Shown piece by piece: positions 47,194 to 59,363 of a stretch of 64,000 bases of DNA. Position 1 is the stretch's first letter; each line of letters starts with the position of its first letter. The DNA is from Cryptomeria japonica (lineage: Eukaryota; Streptophyta; Pinopsida; Cupressales; Cupressaceae), in NCBI RefSeq assembly GCF_030272615.1, contig NC_081412.1, positions 140,848,747 to 140,912,746 on the forward strand, in the 5' to 3' direction. The notes beneath the pieces are model-generated. The model had not been told where the DNA came from and ran no database searches. It saw nothing but the letters and a program-made list of their open reading frames with translations. The position numbers were made by a program, and so were the translations under genes.

Positions 47194-48620
47194 ATGGCAT
47201 CTTCATCTTTTGTTCCTAAAGTCGTAGCAAACCCTACCATTGTGGAAAACATTAAGTGACCTAGACCAGTTTTCAAGATCATTCCCAAGATAGAAAAACA
47301 TGATGATTCTATTGGTGCATTTTCCAAAATCCTGAAGGGAGTCGCGTTCATTGAAGACCCTAGGGCATACATACATTGCAACATAGAAAGTTTAGGATCT
47401 AAAGATTTGAAGAACATGTACATGAATGAAATTAAAGATAAGGATGGGATAGTGAAACCATAACATAAGGTAGTTGAGGATTTAGGTTTCATAGACATCC
47501 TCCATATGCCAAAATTCTCAGATGAAGCCGTCTGCTATGTCCTTAGTAGAGTTCACGAAAAATTTATGTGGTTAGACTAGGTATTCAAGATTACCAAGGA
47601 AGATATCAAAGTTGTTACTGGTTTACCCTCCATCGGTTCTAGACCTGACAAAAAGAAGAAAATCCCTAACAAGGAAGTTATGAGCTTGACCAAAGCTACA
47701 TATGACAATCGGTCACTTAGGGTTAATGACATAAAGGATAAAAATGTTAAATTTGCAAGCATGATAATTGGATATAAAGTTGGTCACACAAATAGATTGA
47801 ATTATGTGTCAAGCTCATGCATCTACAGTGCACATGAGATGATTGTAAATAATGAAAAGATTGATATTTGTGAAAGGTTGAAGGATGAATTTCTAGAAAA
47901 TTTGGATAAGATAAAAGGTGACAAGAAAGGAACATTTAGATTTGGAAATATGTTGGTATTTTTAATGCTTTACTTCTCTAAGGAGATCCCCGATGTAGGT
48001 CATAAGGATTTTGCCTATGATATTTCTATTGGAAAATAGATAAAGGAGGCAATCAACGATATGGGAGCTAACAGTGATGAGTTGGTCAAAGATTACTTCA
48101 TGAATTTTCAAACCAGAATGAAACAGAGAGAAAGGATTTCCCAAAGCATCGTAGACAAATATGATAAACATATATGCTTTGTAGTAAAGAGAGATGAAAT
48201 CTAGATGGAAGTAGTCAAACCCAGAACAATATGGTTAATAAAATGGGATATGAGGTGGACTCTCACATCTTGGAATCATATGCAAAAATACTCCTAGATG
48301 CTCCATCAGAACCATCAGAAAAAATATTTGGTAGTGCTGAAACAATTGAAAGTGATGTAGCCATGATGAACAAAAGAAAGAAAAGAGACAAATTCATGAA
48401 AGATGCTTCTAAAATGGTAAAAGAAGTTACATAAGGGTTGATGAGTCTTGGAGGTATTGCTACTAAAGTAAAAAGTTAGTCAGAGTAGACATTTGTAGCT
48501 CATGTTTCCCCGATTGTTACTTCTTTTGAGACAGAAAGTGATAAAGCAGTTGAATTTAAAAGATTTGAAAGGAAGAAAAGAAAACCTTCACTGACACCTT
48601 CCCCATCTCCAAATAAGTCA
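47194..48620 (+). pseudogene. Element G second frame: unknown protein
   Basis: The ATG at 47194 (MASSSFVPKV) opens a frame also present in element I, with in-frame stops at about 47257, 47461, 47578 and 48037 and a frame change near 48225. Shared segments are NPTIVENIK, PRPVFKIIPKIEKHDDSIGA, DPRAYIHCNIESLG, FKITKEDIKVVTGLPSIGS, NRSLRVNDIKDKNVKFASMI and GTFRFGNMLVFLMLYFSKEI. A basic Pro/Lys-rich tail follows (KRKPS type). I do not recognise the family; ITKEDIKVVTGLP recalls the start of plant transposon-associated domains. It is not RT, RNase H, integrase or protease. Confidence 0.65.
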
Positions 48621-48844
48621 AGGACATAAAGAAAGAAGAAATGGGTTGTAAGAGAGCCTAGTGGTCCCAAGAAGAAGGTAACTCCTAAGAAGAAATCAGA
48701 ACCTAAGACACTAGACACTCGTACACCAGAGGAACTGATAAATGAAATCACACAAGAAGGTAACCTTAGCAATGCAAATAATCTCTATCATTATTTCAAG
48801 GATGTAGATAAAAATACTATAGAGGAAAGAATTATATTACAACT

Positions 48845-49151
48845 TGTTGGAATTATACACTCTTATGAGAATAGTTGTTGTTGTCATTGATGGCAACCAA
48901 CTAGCAACCAACTGGTAATTATCTATCAACCCACTAGCAGTTACCGGCATCGACAATAGACTTCTACATACACTAGCAGGCACTTCACCGACAACAGCAA
49001 TAATGCATACCGACACTCAAGCTGACATGGAATAAACTTTGTTTATTGTTTTATATTGTAATTATCTTTTGTAAAAGTCGACATGGCATATTGTAAAAGA
49101 CTCATATATATGTATGAGATCTTATAGGTAATTTTGACATAAGATATAGAG

Positions 49152-49197
<46 letters not shown>

Positions 49198-49582
49198 ATG
49201 ATATTTTGTATAAGGTGATATAGTTGATAGTGAAGGTTTTGGTAATAGACTGAGCTTAAACCAGTACTGAACCTAGAATAGTTGATGCTGATCTGAAGCA
49301 GCACATTGTATTGGGTTTTGAAAATCCATTTTATAAGTCAGTGAGACTTCTATTTTGTAGTTGAGCAGCGAGCTCTAGGCTGCTAGCCTTCCTACATGTG
49401 CAGGCCCATCATTGTAAGTAATATCTATTCATTGACCAGTGAGTGAATATTGTGGGTCACAAATCCCATTGAGGTTTTTCCCACACCGGGTTTCCTCATT
49501 AAATATCTTGTGCTATGGTGTGTTCTCTATGATGTCTCTGTTATTCTTATTTGCTGCATTAATTCTTATTTACTGGTGCACT
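48845..49582 (+). repeat. 5' LTR of element I, first part
   Basis: Starts TGTTGG. Contains an AG dinucleotide run of about 19 units at 49155-49192 that G's LTR lacks. Interrupted at 49582 (GCACT) by J. Confidence 0.78.
49155..49192. repeat. AG microsatellite
   Basis: Uninterrupted AG repeats inside I's LTR. Confidence 0.95.
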
Positions 49583-50820
49583 TGTAGGTTAGGAAATAGG
49601 AAATCATCACAAGCAAGATAAAACGTAATAACTCAATCACAAATGCATTCATTGTAATGAATCCATCCTAAGACACATTCAATAGAGACATGAAAAACAA
49701 AGCATACAAAACTAGAAATTATGCAAACCGGATGACGATTTGAATGCTCCTTCCATGCGGCTCCATTGTTCTTCTTTCCTCTCCAAATGGTTGTGGATCT
49801 CACCTACAAGTGCACATACATGATTGAAAGCAAGATTGACATTGATTATTGATCAAGAGTACTAGAAGCATAAATTCGATAGCCTGATTAAAGATTATTA
49901 GTTAAGGGTTATTAGCCTTGATTGATGAAGATCATCCAATTTATAGAAGAATTGGAGAGATGACAAGATTAGCATGATAGTGATTCAAATGGAAATTCAA
50001 ATCAAGAATAGCAAAATTATGACATGTCTATGACAAATTGCTATGCAAGGATTTATGACAATTTATGAAAAATTTCTATGCAAAGATTTATGACAATAAT
50101 TTGAAATAGAAATAGACATTTAGGAATTTAGGAGAATTTAGAAAATTAGGTTAGAAATGATGACTTGGAAATTAGGAAATTGATGAAAAATAGGTAAATT
50201 AATTAAGAATTTCTCATTCATTAATTAATTTACAAAAATAGGAAGAATTAATTAGCCAATTAAATAAACATTTAATTGTGACAAGAAGACTTAGGATAAA
50301 TAAATAAATTATTTAACCTAGAGGGAAAATGCCAAACAAGATTAAATGAATAAACCATAAAACCTTGGAAGATGAATTAGAAATGCAAGAATGACAATTA
50401 GGTCTTGACAAAGGATAATTGATATTGATTCGATCATGATTTTGAATTGATAAATGACAATTGTTGATAAATGATTTGATTGAGATTGGTTGACAAAAAT
50501 CAATGACAAATTGACCAAATTGACATGATTGAAAAGGACAAGGATCGATGACAAATCGATCGTAAAATGACGAGATTGACAAGTTGATAAGAGATTGACA
50601 AGATCAACCAAAATCATGATTAAAGATTGTTATCGGCAAGACCAAATTCAAAAGCGAGACAAATGAAGAATGTAGAAGAATGACTCGATGTTCGCAAATG
50701 ATGAAAACCAAGTGCGTGACATAGGAGAAAATGTTAATGCGACGCAAAAACCTAAAATGAGGCAATGCGCAAATGTTAAAGTATGACTCCGCAAGCGTTG
50801 ACCATTTTTAGGTGTCTACA
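49583..50820 (-). repeat. 3' LTR of element J
   Basis: TGTAGG...TCTACA; on the element's strand it starts TGTAGACACCTAAAAATGG. Same length as its partner. No gene; open frames inside it are short chance ones. Confidence 0.92.
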
Positions 50821-50836
50821 TTTTGCCCCTCTTTGA
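50821..50836 (-). other. Polypurine tract of element J
   Basis: The minus strand reads AAAGAGGGGCAAAA directly before the LTR start TGTAGACACC. This fixes the orientation. Confidence 0.8.
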
Positions 50837-53018
50837 GACAATGCGATTTTAAGCGTTGTTTCAAAGAACAGTAATGAAAATGCCCCAGACAATGACAATG
50901 ACATATGAAAATGCCCCAGACAATGATAAAAAATGATAGGATCAAATGGACTGACGGAAGAAATGTTAGTGAGAAGAAATTAGACAAAGGACATTTAGAG
51001 ATGAAGAAAAACTTGCTTTCAATAATGCACTTTGTAGGTGAGAACCTTTATTTTGATATAGAAAAATGGATGCATAGCATCATGGCATTGAAGGCCAGAG
51101 CTGAAATGCAACCCTTTTTGCAAAAGACAGACACATCACAGACAAACAACAATCACAATCAAGAAAAAGGACCATGATCCATCCCGGTCACTCTAAATCA
51201 CTCAGTGACATCATCAAGCAACATAGGAACATGACCGAAGCCAAAGATAAATCAATAAAAAGATAAGATGCACAAATTCCAACAAATCAAACAAACATCT
51301 TGATCTTCATTGTCAAAAGTTGAAAGTGCGGATAGGACGATCATGCTGTCTGGTTTCAGGACATGTGGTACCCCGTCTAAGACAGGACACAGTCTGGTTT
51401 CGAGTATACCACACCCTATATAAGACCCATGATAGTAGAGCCAAGGACAAATGATTTTTGCGGTTGATTGATATGACAATTTTGATCAGTGTGAATGTTT
51501 GGTTTGATGGAAAGAGTTCATCTGTTAATGCGTGATTTCAATAAAGCACAATGTTGGATTGCGAGTCGTTGGATGTATACTGAGTGATCTGTTTATGCAC
51601 AGAGGGATCATTTATTGCAAAATGCTTGTTTTTTTTTTTTGGATTTTAATGTTTTGAAATTTTTTTGTGGTTATTTTTTCAGGACTTTATATGACTTTTT
51701 AAGAATTTCTTCAGGATAGTTTTTCAATTTTTTAGATATTTTTTTAGGACATTATTTGATTTTTTTGAGATTTTTTCAGGACATTATATGATTTTTTTGA
51801 GAGATTTTTTCAGGACATTTTTCAATTTTTATGATCTTTCTTCAGGACATTTTTCAATTTTTTTGAGAGATGTTTTCAGGACTTTTTTTCAATTTTTTTG
51901 AATTTTTTCAGGACATTTTTAAATTTTTTTATGATTTTTCAGGACATTTTTCACTTTTTATGATCTTTTTTCAGGACATTTTTCAATTTTTTTGAGAGAT
52001 GTTTTCAGGACATTTTTCAATTTTTTATTATTTTTATGATTTTTTTTGCCCCCAGTGTCTAGCAAGACGAGGAATATGACAGGTGAATAAATAGGCTTGC
52101 TGAAATGATGGTGGATAGAGGGAAGACAAAAGCCTTTTATTATGGAGACAACGCAGATGCAATTTTCAAGGGTTATGGCGTGATGGGACAAGAGACTGGA
52201 TATGACAATGTAAAGTAGGAACATGGCATGAGGGACATGTCAAGAGGTTTTTGAAACTATGTTTAAATTTTGCGTCCTTATGTCAGATCAAGATCAAGGG
52301 ACAGAAAGAGTGTATGGATAGTGATAAGATATGGATAGGATAAACAAGACCAAGAATGGATAAGGGACATAGAATGAAGGTCGGGATAGGATACGGGATA
52401 GTGGCAAAAAGTTGCAATAAGACAGGGAATATGGATGAAAAGTTATAATAAGCAAATAGATAAAGACCAAAAGCTATGATGGACTAAAAGCTAGAAATAA
52501 GATGCATGATGCTCATGATGATCCTCAGCCTTGTCAAGATCAAAGGTGGAAAGAGGAAATGGACATGAGGGACAATAGGATATGAAGGTTAATGACAGGG
52601 GTATGATAGGATAATGGAACAATGAAGGACAAAAGGATGTGATAGGATATGAAGGAGGAAACCTACCCCCAAGTGTGGTGTGCAAGAAGTTCATAGATTA
52701 CGCATGACGCCTGTTTGCTAGGTTTTCATCACGGTACTTGCCCAAGGTGCCTGTTTGCTAGGTTTTCACCAGTGGACGAATTATTTTTCTTTACTTTTTT
52801 TTTCTTTTGTCTTCTTTTTTTTTTTTCAATTTTTTTTTTTTCGTATTTTTGACTTTTTCAATAGAAGATGGACACATGATAGGGGATGGAAGAAGGACTC
52901 AAGTGTCTTTTTGTTTAGATAGTAGCCTTGAAATAAATGGACCAGGACCTTTAAAAGTATGCTCAAAGACGTTGGTAGGATAAGGACATGGAAAATGAGA
53001 TGAAACTAAGGCAAGGAT
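50837..53018 (-). other. 3' non-coding part of J, repeat-rich
   Basis: No supported gene. Holds duplicated GCCCCAGACAATGA pieces (50882-50930), the CAGGACATTTTT array (51628-52050, separate entry), purine-rich GATAGGATA-type sequence (52300-52670), a doubled GCCTGTTTGCTAGGTTTTCA (52709-52775) and long T runs (52797-52845). Confidence 0.6.
51628..52050. repeat. Degenerate tandem repeat in element J
   Basis: About a dozen copies of a unit like TTTTTTCAGGACATTTTTCA, at irregular 25-45 base spacing and with variable T runs and GAGAGAT inserts. Confidence 0.85.
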
Positions 53019-55847
53019 TTATGCAAAGGATTGGACCAGAGGGATGGAAGGATGGAAAATATGCATTGGATAATGGATAGGGTATTGGAAGAACTGGGCT
53101 TCAGTGGATGGAAATGTTGGCAAGATCGACATTGGCACACACCTTGAGGGGTAATGGACTGATGGAGGAAAAATGGATCTCAGATTGTGAGATTTGGATG
53201 GAGGAAAGGATATGGATTTTGGGACATAAGGGCCCAAAATGGATGAAGAAGGTGATGGAGGAACAGACTTGGAAGGTTTGGATGGAGGAATAGCAATTTT
53301 GGATGCCAATTTTGATGTTTCTTTAGGCTTTTGTGCTTCAAGGAGCTGCTTAGGGATCCACATGGTTTTTGATTTTTTATGCTTTTGTGGTTCCTTGGAG
53401 TGCATTGCTTGCATAAGGGATTTAGGAACCCATATATATTTTGACTTTGCTTTATTTTGCTCAGTGGGCCTTTGTGGCTTTTTGGATATTTATTTTTCTT
53501 TATAGATCATATTGTTCTTTGTTTTGACATGTTGATTATATTGGACATGTTGATCCTTGAATACATGTGGATTTCTAGACTTATGACTTTTATACTTGGC
53601 ATCCAAATTGCTTGGAGGGGGAAAGGAATGCATGGATGGATATGAATGAAATGGAGTTCTTTTGGATGGATGGAATTTACTCAAGGATGTGTGCCTTTGC
53701 TGACCTTGCATAGAGGACAAAGGGATATAAGGACCTAAGATGGATGGAAGGTATGATGGGGAAGCTGTGTGTTTTGATTTTGATGGAGGGATACCAACGT
53801 CTTGAGAGTGAGTTGTGTAGACATGACCCTTAAGATCTTCTTTGATATGAAGGGTTTCTTTCTCATGAAGATCTACTCCTTTGCCTTTATGAATATATTG
53901 ACTTGTAGGATACTCTTTTCTTTGGGAAGAAGACGCGAGTCCATTATGAGGTGGATATGATATGAGAGAAATAATGAGATCTTGAAGTGGATCAGATTTC
54001 ACCAAAGTGGAATAACCCATTGTGCATGTCGAGGGTTCATGAACATCTTGCACTGACACGTTAGAATCATGAGGGGGATTAGGATCATGAGGGGGACTAG
54101 GATTGTGTAATGCACATGGTTCAATGACAGGCTCTTCAAGAGATGGAATGGGAGAAATAATGGGATCATCAAAAGAAATGTGATCTTGGAGTGTATATGC
54201 TGGATTAGGACATGGAGATGGAGGAACAAGTGGATCTTGTGGAGGATCTGAAGGAATAATTTGATCTTGACAAGGAGGAAGATCATTGTAATCCTCTTTA
54301 AAGGTGCTTTGCTCTTGACTTTCAATGGGATCATCATAAAGGATGGAAAGGATATCTTGATCTTTCTTAGGAAGTGGAATGTCAATGGGATTTGAAAGGA
54401 CTTTTTTTTCATGAAATGGAAGGGGATCGTTTGGGATTGGATGAACTGGGATATCTTGATCTTGCTCGGGGAATGGAGTGTCAATAGGACTTTGGATAGG
54501 ATGGACAAGAATAGGGGAATCATCGTGAGTGTCTGGGGAAATGGGATCCTGGTCAACAATTGGATGGGATGATAAGGTTTCGGGATCTTGATCTTGATCT
54601 GTTTTAACACGCGTTTCTTCATGCTCTAAATTATCCTCTTGACATGGGGTTAGACTTTGGATATGCATGGAGGATTCTGACAAGGATTCAATGTTTTGGC
54701 ATGAAGGAAATGCACTTTGAACATTTGTGATGGATTCTGACAAGGAATCAATGCTTGAACATGAGGAAGAGGGACTTCGAATAGGGTCCTCTAAAACAGG
54801 TAATGTCAATAAAGTGCATGGTGGCATTGGGTCTTGTATTTCTGATAAAAGACAAGGATGTGTATCATGAATTGGATTATCTTGGCAATCAATTATGGAT
54901 AGCTCTTGGATAATTGCATCCTTGGGTGTATTGTTTGATGAGGACAATATGGAAGGTTCTTGTGAAACTTCTAGAGTTGTAGGGATAGATGCCACTGGAG
55001 AGTCAATTTGCTTGCGAGGGGATGAGGCATTGCTAGACATAAGTGTATTATCTTGATCTTCCTCAAAGAACTCACTTGGTAGTTTCCTTAAGAGCATTGC
55101 AATAAAGCCACCTTTCTTTCGAGGTTTTGATATAGTTGTATTTGGAATTTGAACTTGTTTGGAAAGGATTTTGTTTTGATCTAATGTCATGTTTTGATAT
55201 TGGACTTGGTTCAATTGTTCTGACATGTTTGAAACTTGGGTTGGTGTGTGCTGCAACCTTTGTTTTTGAATGTTTGGTGATTGTGGTTGTTGACATTGAT
55301 ATTCCACCATTGGTTGAACCATTTGTTGACATTGTATAGTTGGTTGGACATATTGTTGAAATTGGACCATTGGTTGAACCATTGGTTGTATTGGTTGAAA
55401 ATTAGATTGATAGTAAACACCTTCTTGTTCTTATTGTGGAGGCACATACTGTTGAAATTGATGTTGTCTCTTTTCTTGAAATTGTTTCATCATCTCTATT
55501 TGTGAGAGGAGAGCTGGTATGTCTGATCGTTCAAGAAGAGATCTTACATCAATTGGCTCAATCTTTAGATTTTGATCTGGAAATTTTTGAAACACTTTGG
55601 ACATTTGTGATCTATTCTTCTCAATGTTTTTCACTCTTTGTTCCAATATCTCCTCTTCTTGAGCTAGTTGCGCCTCTAGTTTTTGTATTTGGAGACTTGT
55701 TTCATCATAAAAAGTTTGATCGATATTGCCTTGTTGTTGGGTTGGATAGAATTGTGATTACCTTGGATTAAAATTCGATTGCATTGTCGGTTGATATGTC
55801 AAACTTTGTTGCATCATTGGTGTTTGGAACCTTGTTTCAATAGACAT
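53019..55847 (-). pseudogene. Element J large frame: Pro/Ser/Gln-rich unknown protein
   Basis: The ATG at 55847 (MSIETRFQTPMMQQSL) opens a frame of about 943 codons, all in one phase, with stops near 55760, 55436 and 53490. The longest open piece is 630 codons (55382-53490). Order: a Gln-rich start; a coiled coil (QIQKLEAQLAQEEEI and VKNIEKNRSQMSKVFQ); a conserved-looking RSLLERSDIPALLSQIEMM; Gln/Met/Val repeats (QPMVQFQQYVQ); a small basic patch (KPRKKGGFIAMLLRKLPSEF); a very long Asp/Pro/Ser-rich stretch; and a Lys/Ser/Pro-rich C-terminus. No knuckle or enzyme motif is present. It may be a gag-replacing or structural protein (inference). Function unknown. Confidence 0.7.
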
Positions 55848-57700
55848 GTCACTATGCAATGTTTTTGGGATTTTTCAAGGATAATGTATGATATGAAACT
55901 AAATGAAAACTAAATAAATGAAAAATGCAATCTATGACAAGAGTGCAATCTATGTTTTTGGTTGTTTTTCAAGATTTTGACAAACTTTTGAAATGCAAAT
56001 CTAAAAAGAGACCCTTAGGAAATTGAAATGACGTCTAGACCTCAAAGGACAAAAGGACCAAGTGACAAAAGGACAAGATGACAATGTCTCCCCTATATGC
56101 TTGGATACTAAGCTAGGTTTGACGAAATGACATTGATGACAAAAGGACAAAAGGTTTGATAAGGTCTAGACCTCCTAACAATGACTTAGGGTTTATCAAA
56201 TATTTGACTTACTCAAGTATGACAAAACCTAGTTTTTGAGACTATATGCAAAGGGACAATTAATATGCAAATGGCCCTAATATGATATGACAATGACTTA
56301 AGCTTAATGAAGAGACTTAAGGTATGCAAATACAAATGTATGATAATGGTATGACTTTAATGCAAGAGGACACATGCAAATGGATGACTCTTATTGATAT
56401 GCAAAGGAGTATGACTTAGGTGAAACCTAACCTTGGTACTTGACAATGAATTTTGCAAAATGCAACCTAGGATGAACCTAAATGCAAGTGAAATGAATGT
56501 TGAGACAAGACTTTGAAAAATGTTTGACAACCATGTTTGAAGATATGTTTTGAACCTTGTTGAACGTTTGTTGGATGAATGCTCTTATGTTTAACCTTGT
56601 TTTGAATCAATTTGTCTTGTTTTTGAAATGAAATGCAATTCAACTTTTGACAATTAAAGAATACAAGATATTACAACTTAGACTCAAGACAATCATGCTC
56701 ATTCCCACATTTCTTATGGTAGGCAAGGACATTAGGTACTTGAGAGGTAGACTCATTATGGGATTCAAGGAGAATACATAGATGCTTGACCCCACGAGCT
56801 CCCCTCCACGGCACTCACTTCTCAGGGCAGCCAAGCATCAGTCCCCATGGAAATCTCCCCATGGTGAACTTAGTATCTCTTCCAAGTATTTGAACTTGTC
56901 CTTCTCAAGCAACTAGAAGGGTTTTTGGCCTCTAAAAACAAGGTGTTTAGTAAAGATTTCTGTTAAGCATTACTCCTTGATGTCACGCAAGCGTGATTGA
57001 GACATTAAGCCCATCAAGATACCAAATAAATGTAGTCACACAAGCATGATTTAGACCAAGAGGCCCTACTTAGATGTTGATATGAGAAAGAGTCCAAGGG
57101 TCATCACTTCCCAAGTAACTGCAATTCCCATGTAATACTTCCTTCAAAGCTTTCGCTCATCGGGTATTTTTTTATAGTGAGTTAGAATGCCAAGGAATTC
57201 TAGCCGTACTCACTTTGGGTCATTCCCTTCTCACAATTATCACTTGCTTGCAAAAGCAAAGTGGTCGGGAAGGCAGTCCCTCTAAAGGAGACACACAATC
57301 AAGGACACGAGCATGGTATCGAAGATCTGGAATTCTGATCACCCTAAGAAGGATGAGAGCATACTCTCCTACTCCAATGTCACACTCAACAATCAAAGCA
57401 CAAACACTTTCATTCCAACCTATTTAAAAATCACTAAGTGCCTAATTAAAAAACACAAACACAAAGTTTGGTTGTTTCTCCAAGGCAACCTGCAAAAACC
57501 CGAGTTAGAAGTTTGATTTGTTGTCTTTGGCTATCGATTCTGCATAACACATGTTATTAGTTTGATTTATTATCTTTTCCATGCGTATGCCAAGATTTTG
57601 CATAGATAATTAGTACCAAAATCTAAAGCACAGAAAATAGAATGCAAAAACAAGACAATTTTCAAGTAAAACACTGCATTTTTTACCTCTGTTTTGGCCT
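55848..57700 (-). other. 5' leader of element J, no gene seen
   Basis: Between the LTR/primer region and the frame start. AT-rich on the right, with scattered AAAGGACAAAATGACA-like repeats near 56040-56160. Open frames are short and unsupported. Confidence 0.5.
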
Positions 57701-57702
57701 TT

Positions 57703-57815
57703 ACACAGGCGCAGAAGTCATGACACAGGCACAGAAATCATAACACAAGCATAGAATGTCTCTAACACAAGCGCAAAATGCATAACACAAGCGCAGGTTG
57801 TTTGACACAGGCGTA
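57703..57815 (-). repeat. Tandem repeat in the leader of element J
   Basis: Six copies of a unit of about 20 bases on the theme ACACAAGCGCAGAATGCATA, close to the 5' end of the internal region. Confidence 0.85.
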
Positions 57816-57919
57816 GAAGTATCCAAAAAACCCTGCACGACCCTGTTTTTGGGTTTTTTGGCCTGCAAATCAACTTGAGAGCACTCAAAACACCATAAAG
57901 AGGTTAGAAGGTTAGTGCT

Positions 57920-57940
57920 CACATTGGGTTCACCAATTAA
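57920..57940 (-). other. Possible primer-binding site of element J
   Basis: Five bases after the LTR, the minus strand reads TGGTGAACCCAATG. It begins TGG as a tRNA 3'-end complement should. I cannot name the tRNA. Confidence 0.35.
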
Positions 57941-59178
57941 TGTAGGTTAGGAAATAGGAAATCATCACAAGCAAGATAAAACGTAATAACTCAATCACAA
58001 ATGCATTCATTGTAATGAATCTATCCTAAGACACATTCAATAGAGACAAGAAAAACAAAGCATACAAAACTAGAAATTATGCAAACCGGATGACGATTTG
58101 AATGCTCCTTCCATGCAGCTCCATTGTTCTTCTTTTCTCTCCAAATGGTTGTGGATCTCACCTACAAGTGCACATACATGATTGAAAGCAAGATTGACAT
58201 TGATTATTGATCAAGAGTACTAGAAGCATAAATTCGATAGCCTGATTAAAGATTATTAGTTAAGGGTTATTAGCCTTGATTGATGAAGATCATCCAATTT
58301 ATAGAAGAATTGGAGAGATGACAAGATTAGCATGATAGTGATTCGAATGGAAATTCAAATCAAGAATAGCAAAATTATGACATGTCTATGAAAAATTGCT
58401 ATGCAAGGATTTATGAAAATTTATGACAAATTTCTATGCAAAGATTTATGACAATAATTTGAAATAGAAATAGACATTTAGGAATTTAGGAGAATTTAAA
58501 AAATTAGGTTAGAAATGATGACTTGGAAATTAGGAAATTGATGAAAAATAGGTAAATTAATTAATAATTTCTCATTCATTAATTAATTTACAAAAATAGG
58601 AAGAATTAATTAGCCAATTAAATAAACATTTAATTGTGACAAGAAGACTTAGGATAAATAAATATATTATTTAACCTAGAGGGAAAATGCCAAACAAGAT
58701 TAAATGAATAAACCATAAAACCTTGGAAGATGAATTAGAAATGCAAGAATGACAATTAGGTCTTGACAAAGGATAATTGATATTGATTCGATCATGATTT
58801 TGAATTGATAAATGACCATTGCTGATAAATGATTTGATTGAGATTGGTTGACAAAAATAAATGACAAATTGACCAAATTGACATGATTGAAAAGGACAAG
58901 GATCGATGACAAATCGATCATAAAATGACGAGATTGACAAGTTGATAAGAGATTGACAAGATCGACCAAAATCATGATTAAAGATTGTTATCAGCAAGAC
59001 CAAATTCAAAAGCGAGACAAATGAAGAATGTAGAAGAATGACTCGATGTTCGCAAATGATAAAAACCAAGTGCGTGACATAGGAGAAAATGTTAATGCGA
59101 CGCAAAAACCTAAAATGAGGCAATGCGCAAATGTTAAAGTATGACTCCGCAAGCGTTGACCATTTTTAGGTGTCTACA
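57941..59178 (-). repeat. 5' LTR of element J
   Basis: Partner of 49583-50820, same length, about 1.5 percent different by eye count. Confidence 0.92.
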
Positions 59179-59183
59179 ACACT

Positions 59184-59292
59184 GTTTTGGGATACAATGT
59201 TGTTAATAAGTTTAAATATTTTGCTAACTAGTTAGACACTAATTCACCCCCCCCCCCTCTCAATGCCTTTGGGACTATCATTGATTCTAACA
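59184..59292 (+). repeat. 5' LTR of element I, last part
   Basis: Continues I's LTR after J, with a C11 run in AATTCACCCC... (59247-59257) and the end TCTAACA. Matches the end of G's LTR. Confidence 0.78.
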
Positions 59293-59306
59293 ATTGGTAT
59301 TAGAGC
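59293..59306 (+). other. Primer-binding site of element I
   Basis: ATTGGTATTAGAGC, one base from the usual initiator tRNA-Met match ATTGGTATCAGAGC. Confidence 0.85.
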
Positions 59307-59363
59307 TTGGTCCTCTATTTTCAAAAGCCTAACAGCTTGAGGAAGATTCTGACACCAGTACAG

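Larger units (their letters stand above)
43290..48844 (+). mobile_element. Element G: non-autonomous copia-type LTR element, 3'-truncated
   Basis: The 5' LTR (43290-44159) is followed by the primer site ATTTGTATTAGAGC (44160-44173), a gag-like frame with four CCHC knuckles, and a second unknown frame. Neither RT nor integrase is present. The internal sequence stops at 48844, where the LTR of sister element I begins. I continues about 55 codons further than G. G's gag is also split by insert H (44430-45965). Confidence 0.75.
49583..59178 (-). mobile_element. Element J: 9.6-kb non-autonomous LTR element with one large frame
   Basis: Two LTRs of exactly 1,238 bp (49583-50820, 57941-59178) differ at about 19 sites by eye and have no indels. 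The flanks are GCACT and ACACT. A purine tract CAAAGAGGGGCAAAA lies beside the left LTR on the minus strand, so J reads leftward and its large frame (55847-53019) is sense. The 7.1-kb interior has a 2-kb leader, the frame, and a 2.2-kb repeat-rich 3' part. No gag core, RT or integrase is seen. LTR similarity makes J the youngest insertion here. Confidence 0.85.

Noticed and set aside
47194-48620. Assigning the G/I second protein to the plant mobile domain
   Set aside because: Only one short motif resembles it. I cannot verify without a profile search.
50313-50617. Frames in J's LTR (also at 58671-59123) as a conserved gene
   Set aside because: They recur only because the two LTRs are copies. 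They overlap each other in several phases and have no motif.
54000-54622. 207-codon minus-strand frame rich in Ile, Leu and Pro
   Set aside because: Shadow of the J frame in another phase, caused by its repetitive codon content.
53490-55382. J's large frame dismissed as antisense noise opposite a plus-strand gene
   Set aside because: The polypurine tract beside the left LTR shows J itself is on the minus strand, so the frame is sense. Plus-strand frames there are shadows.
57703-57815. CRISPR-like array
   Set aside because: Units are contiguous imperfect repeats without unique spacers, inside a plant LTR element.
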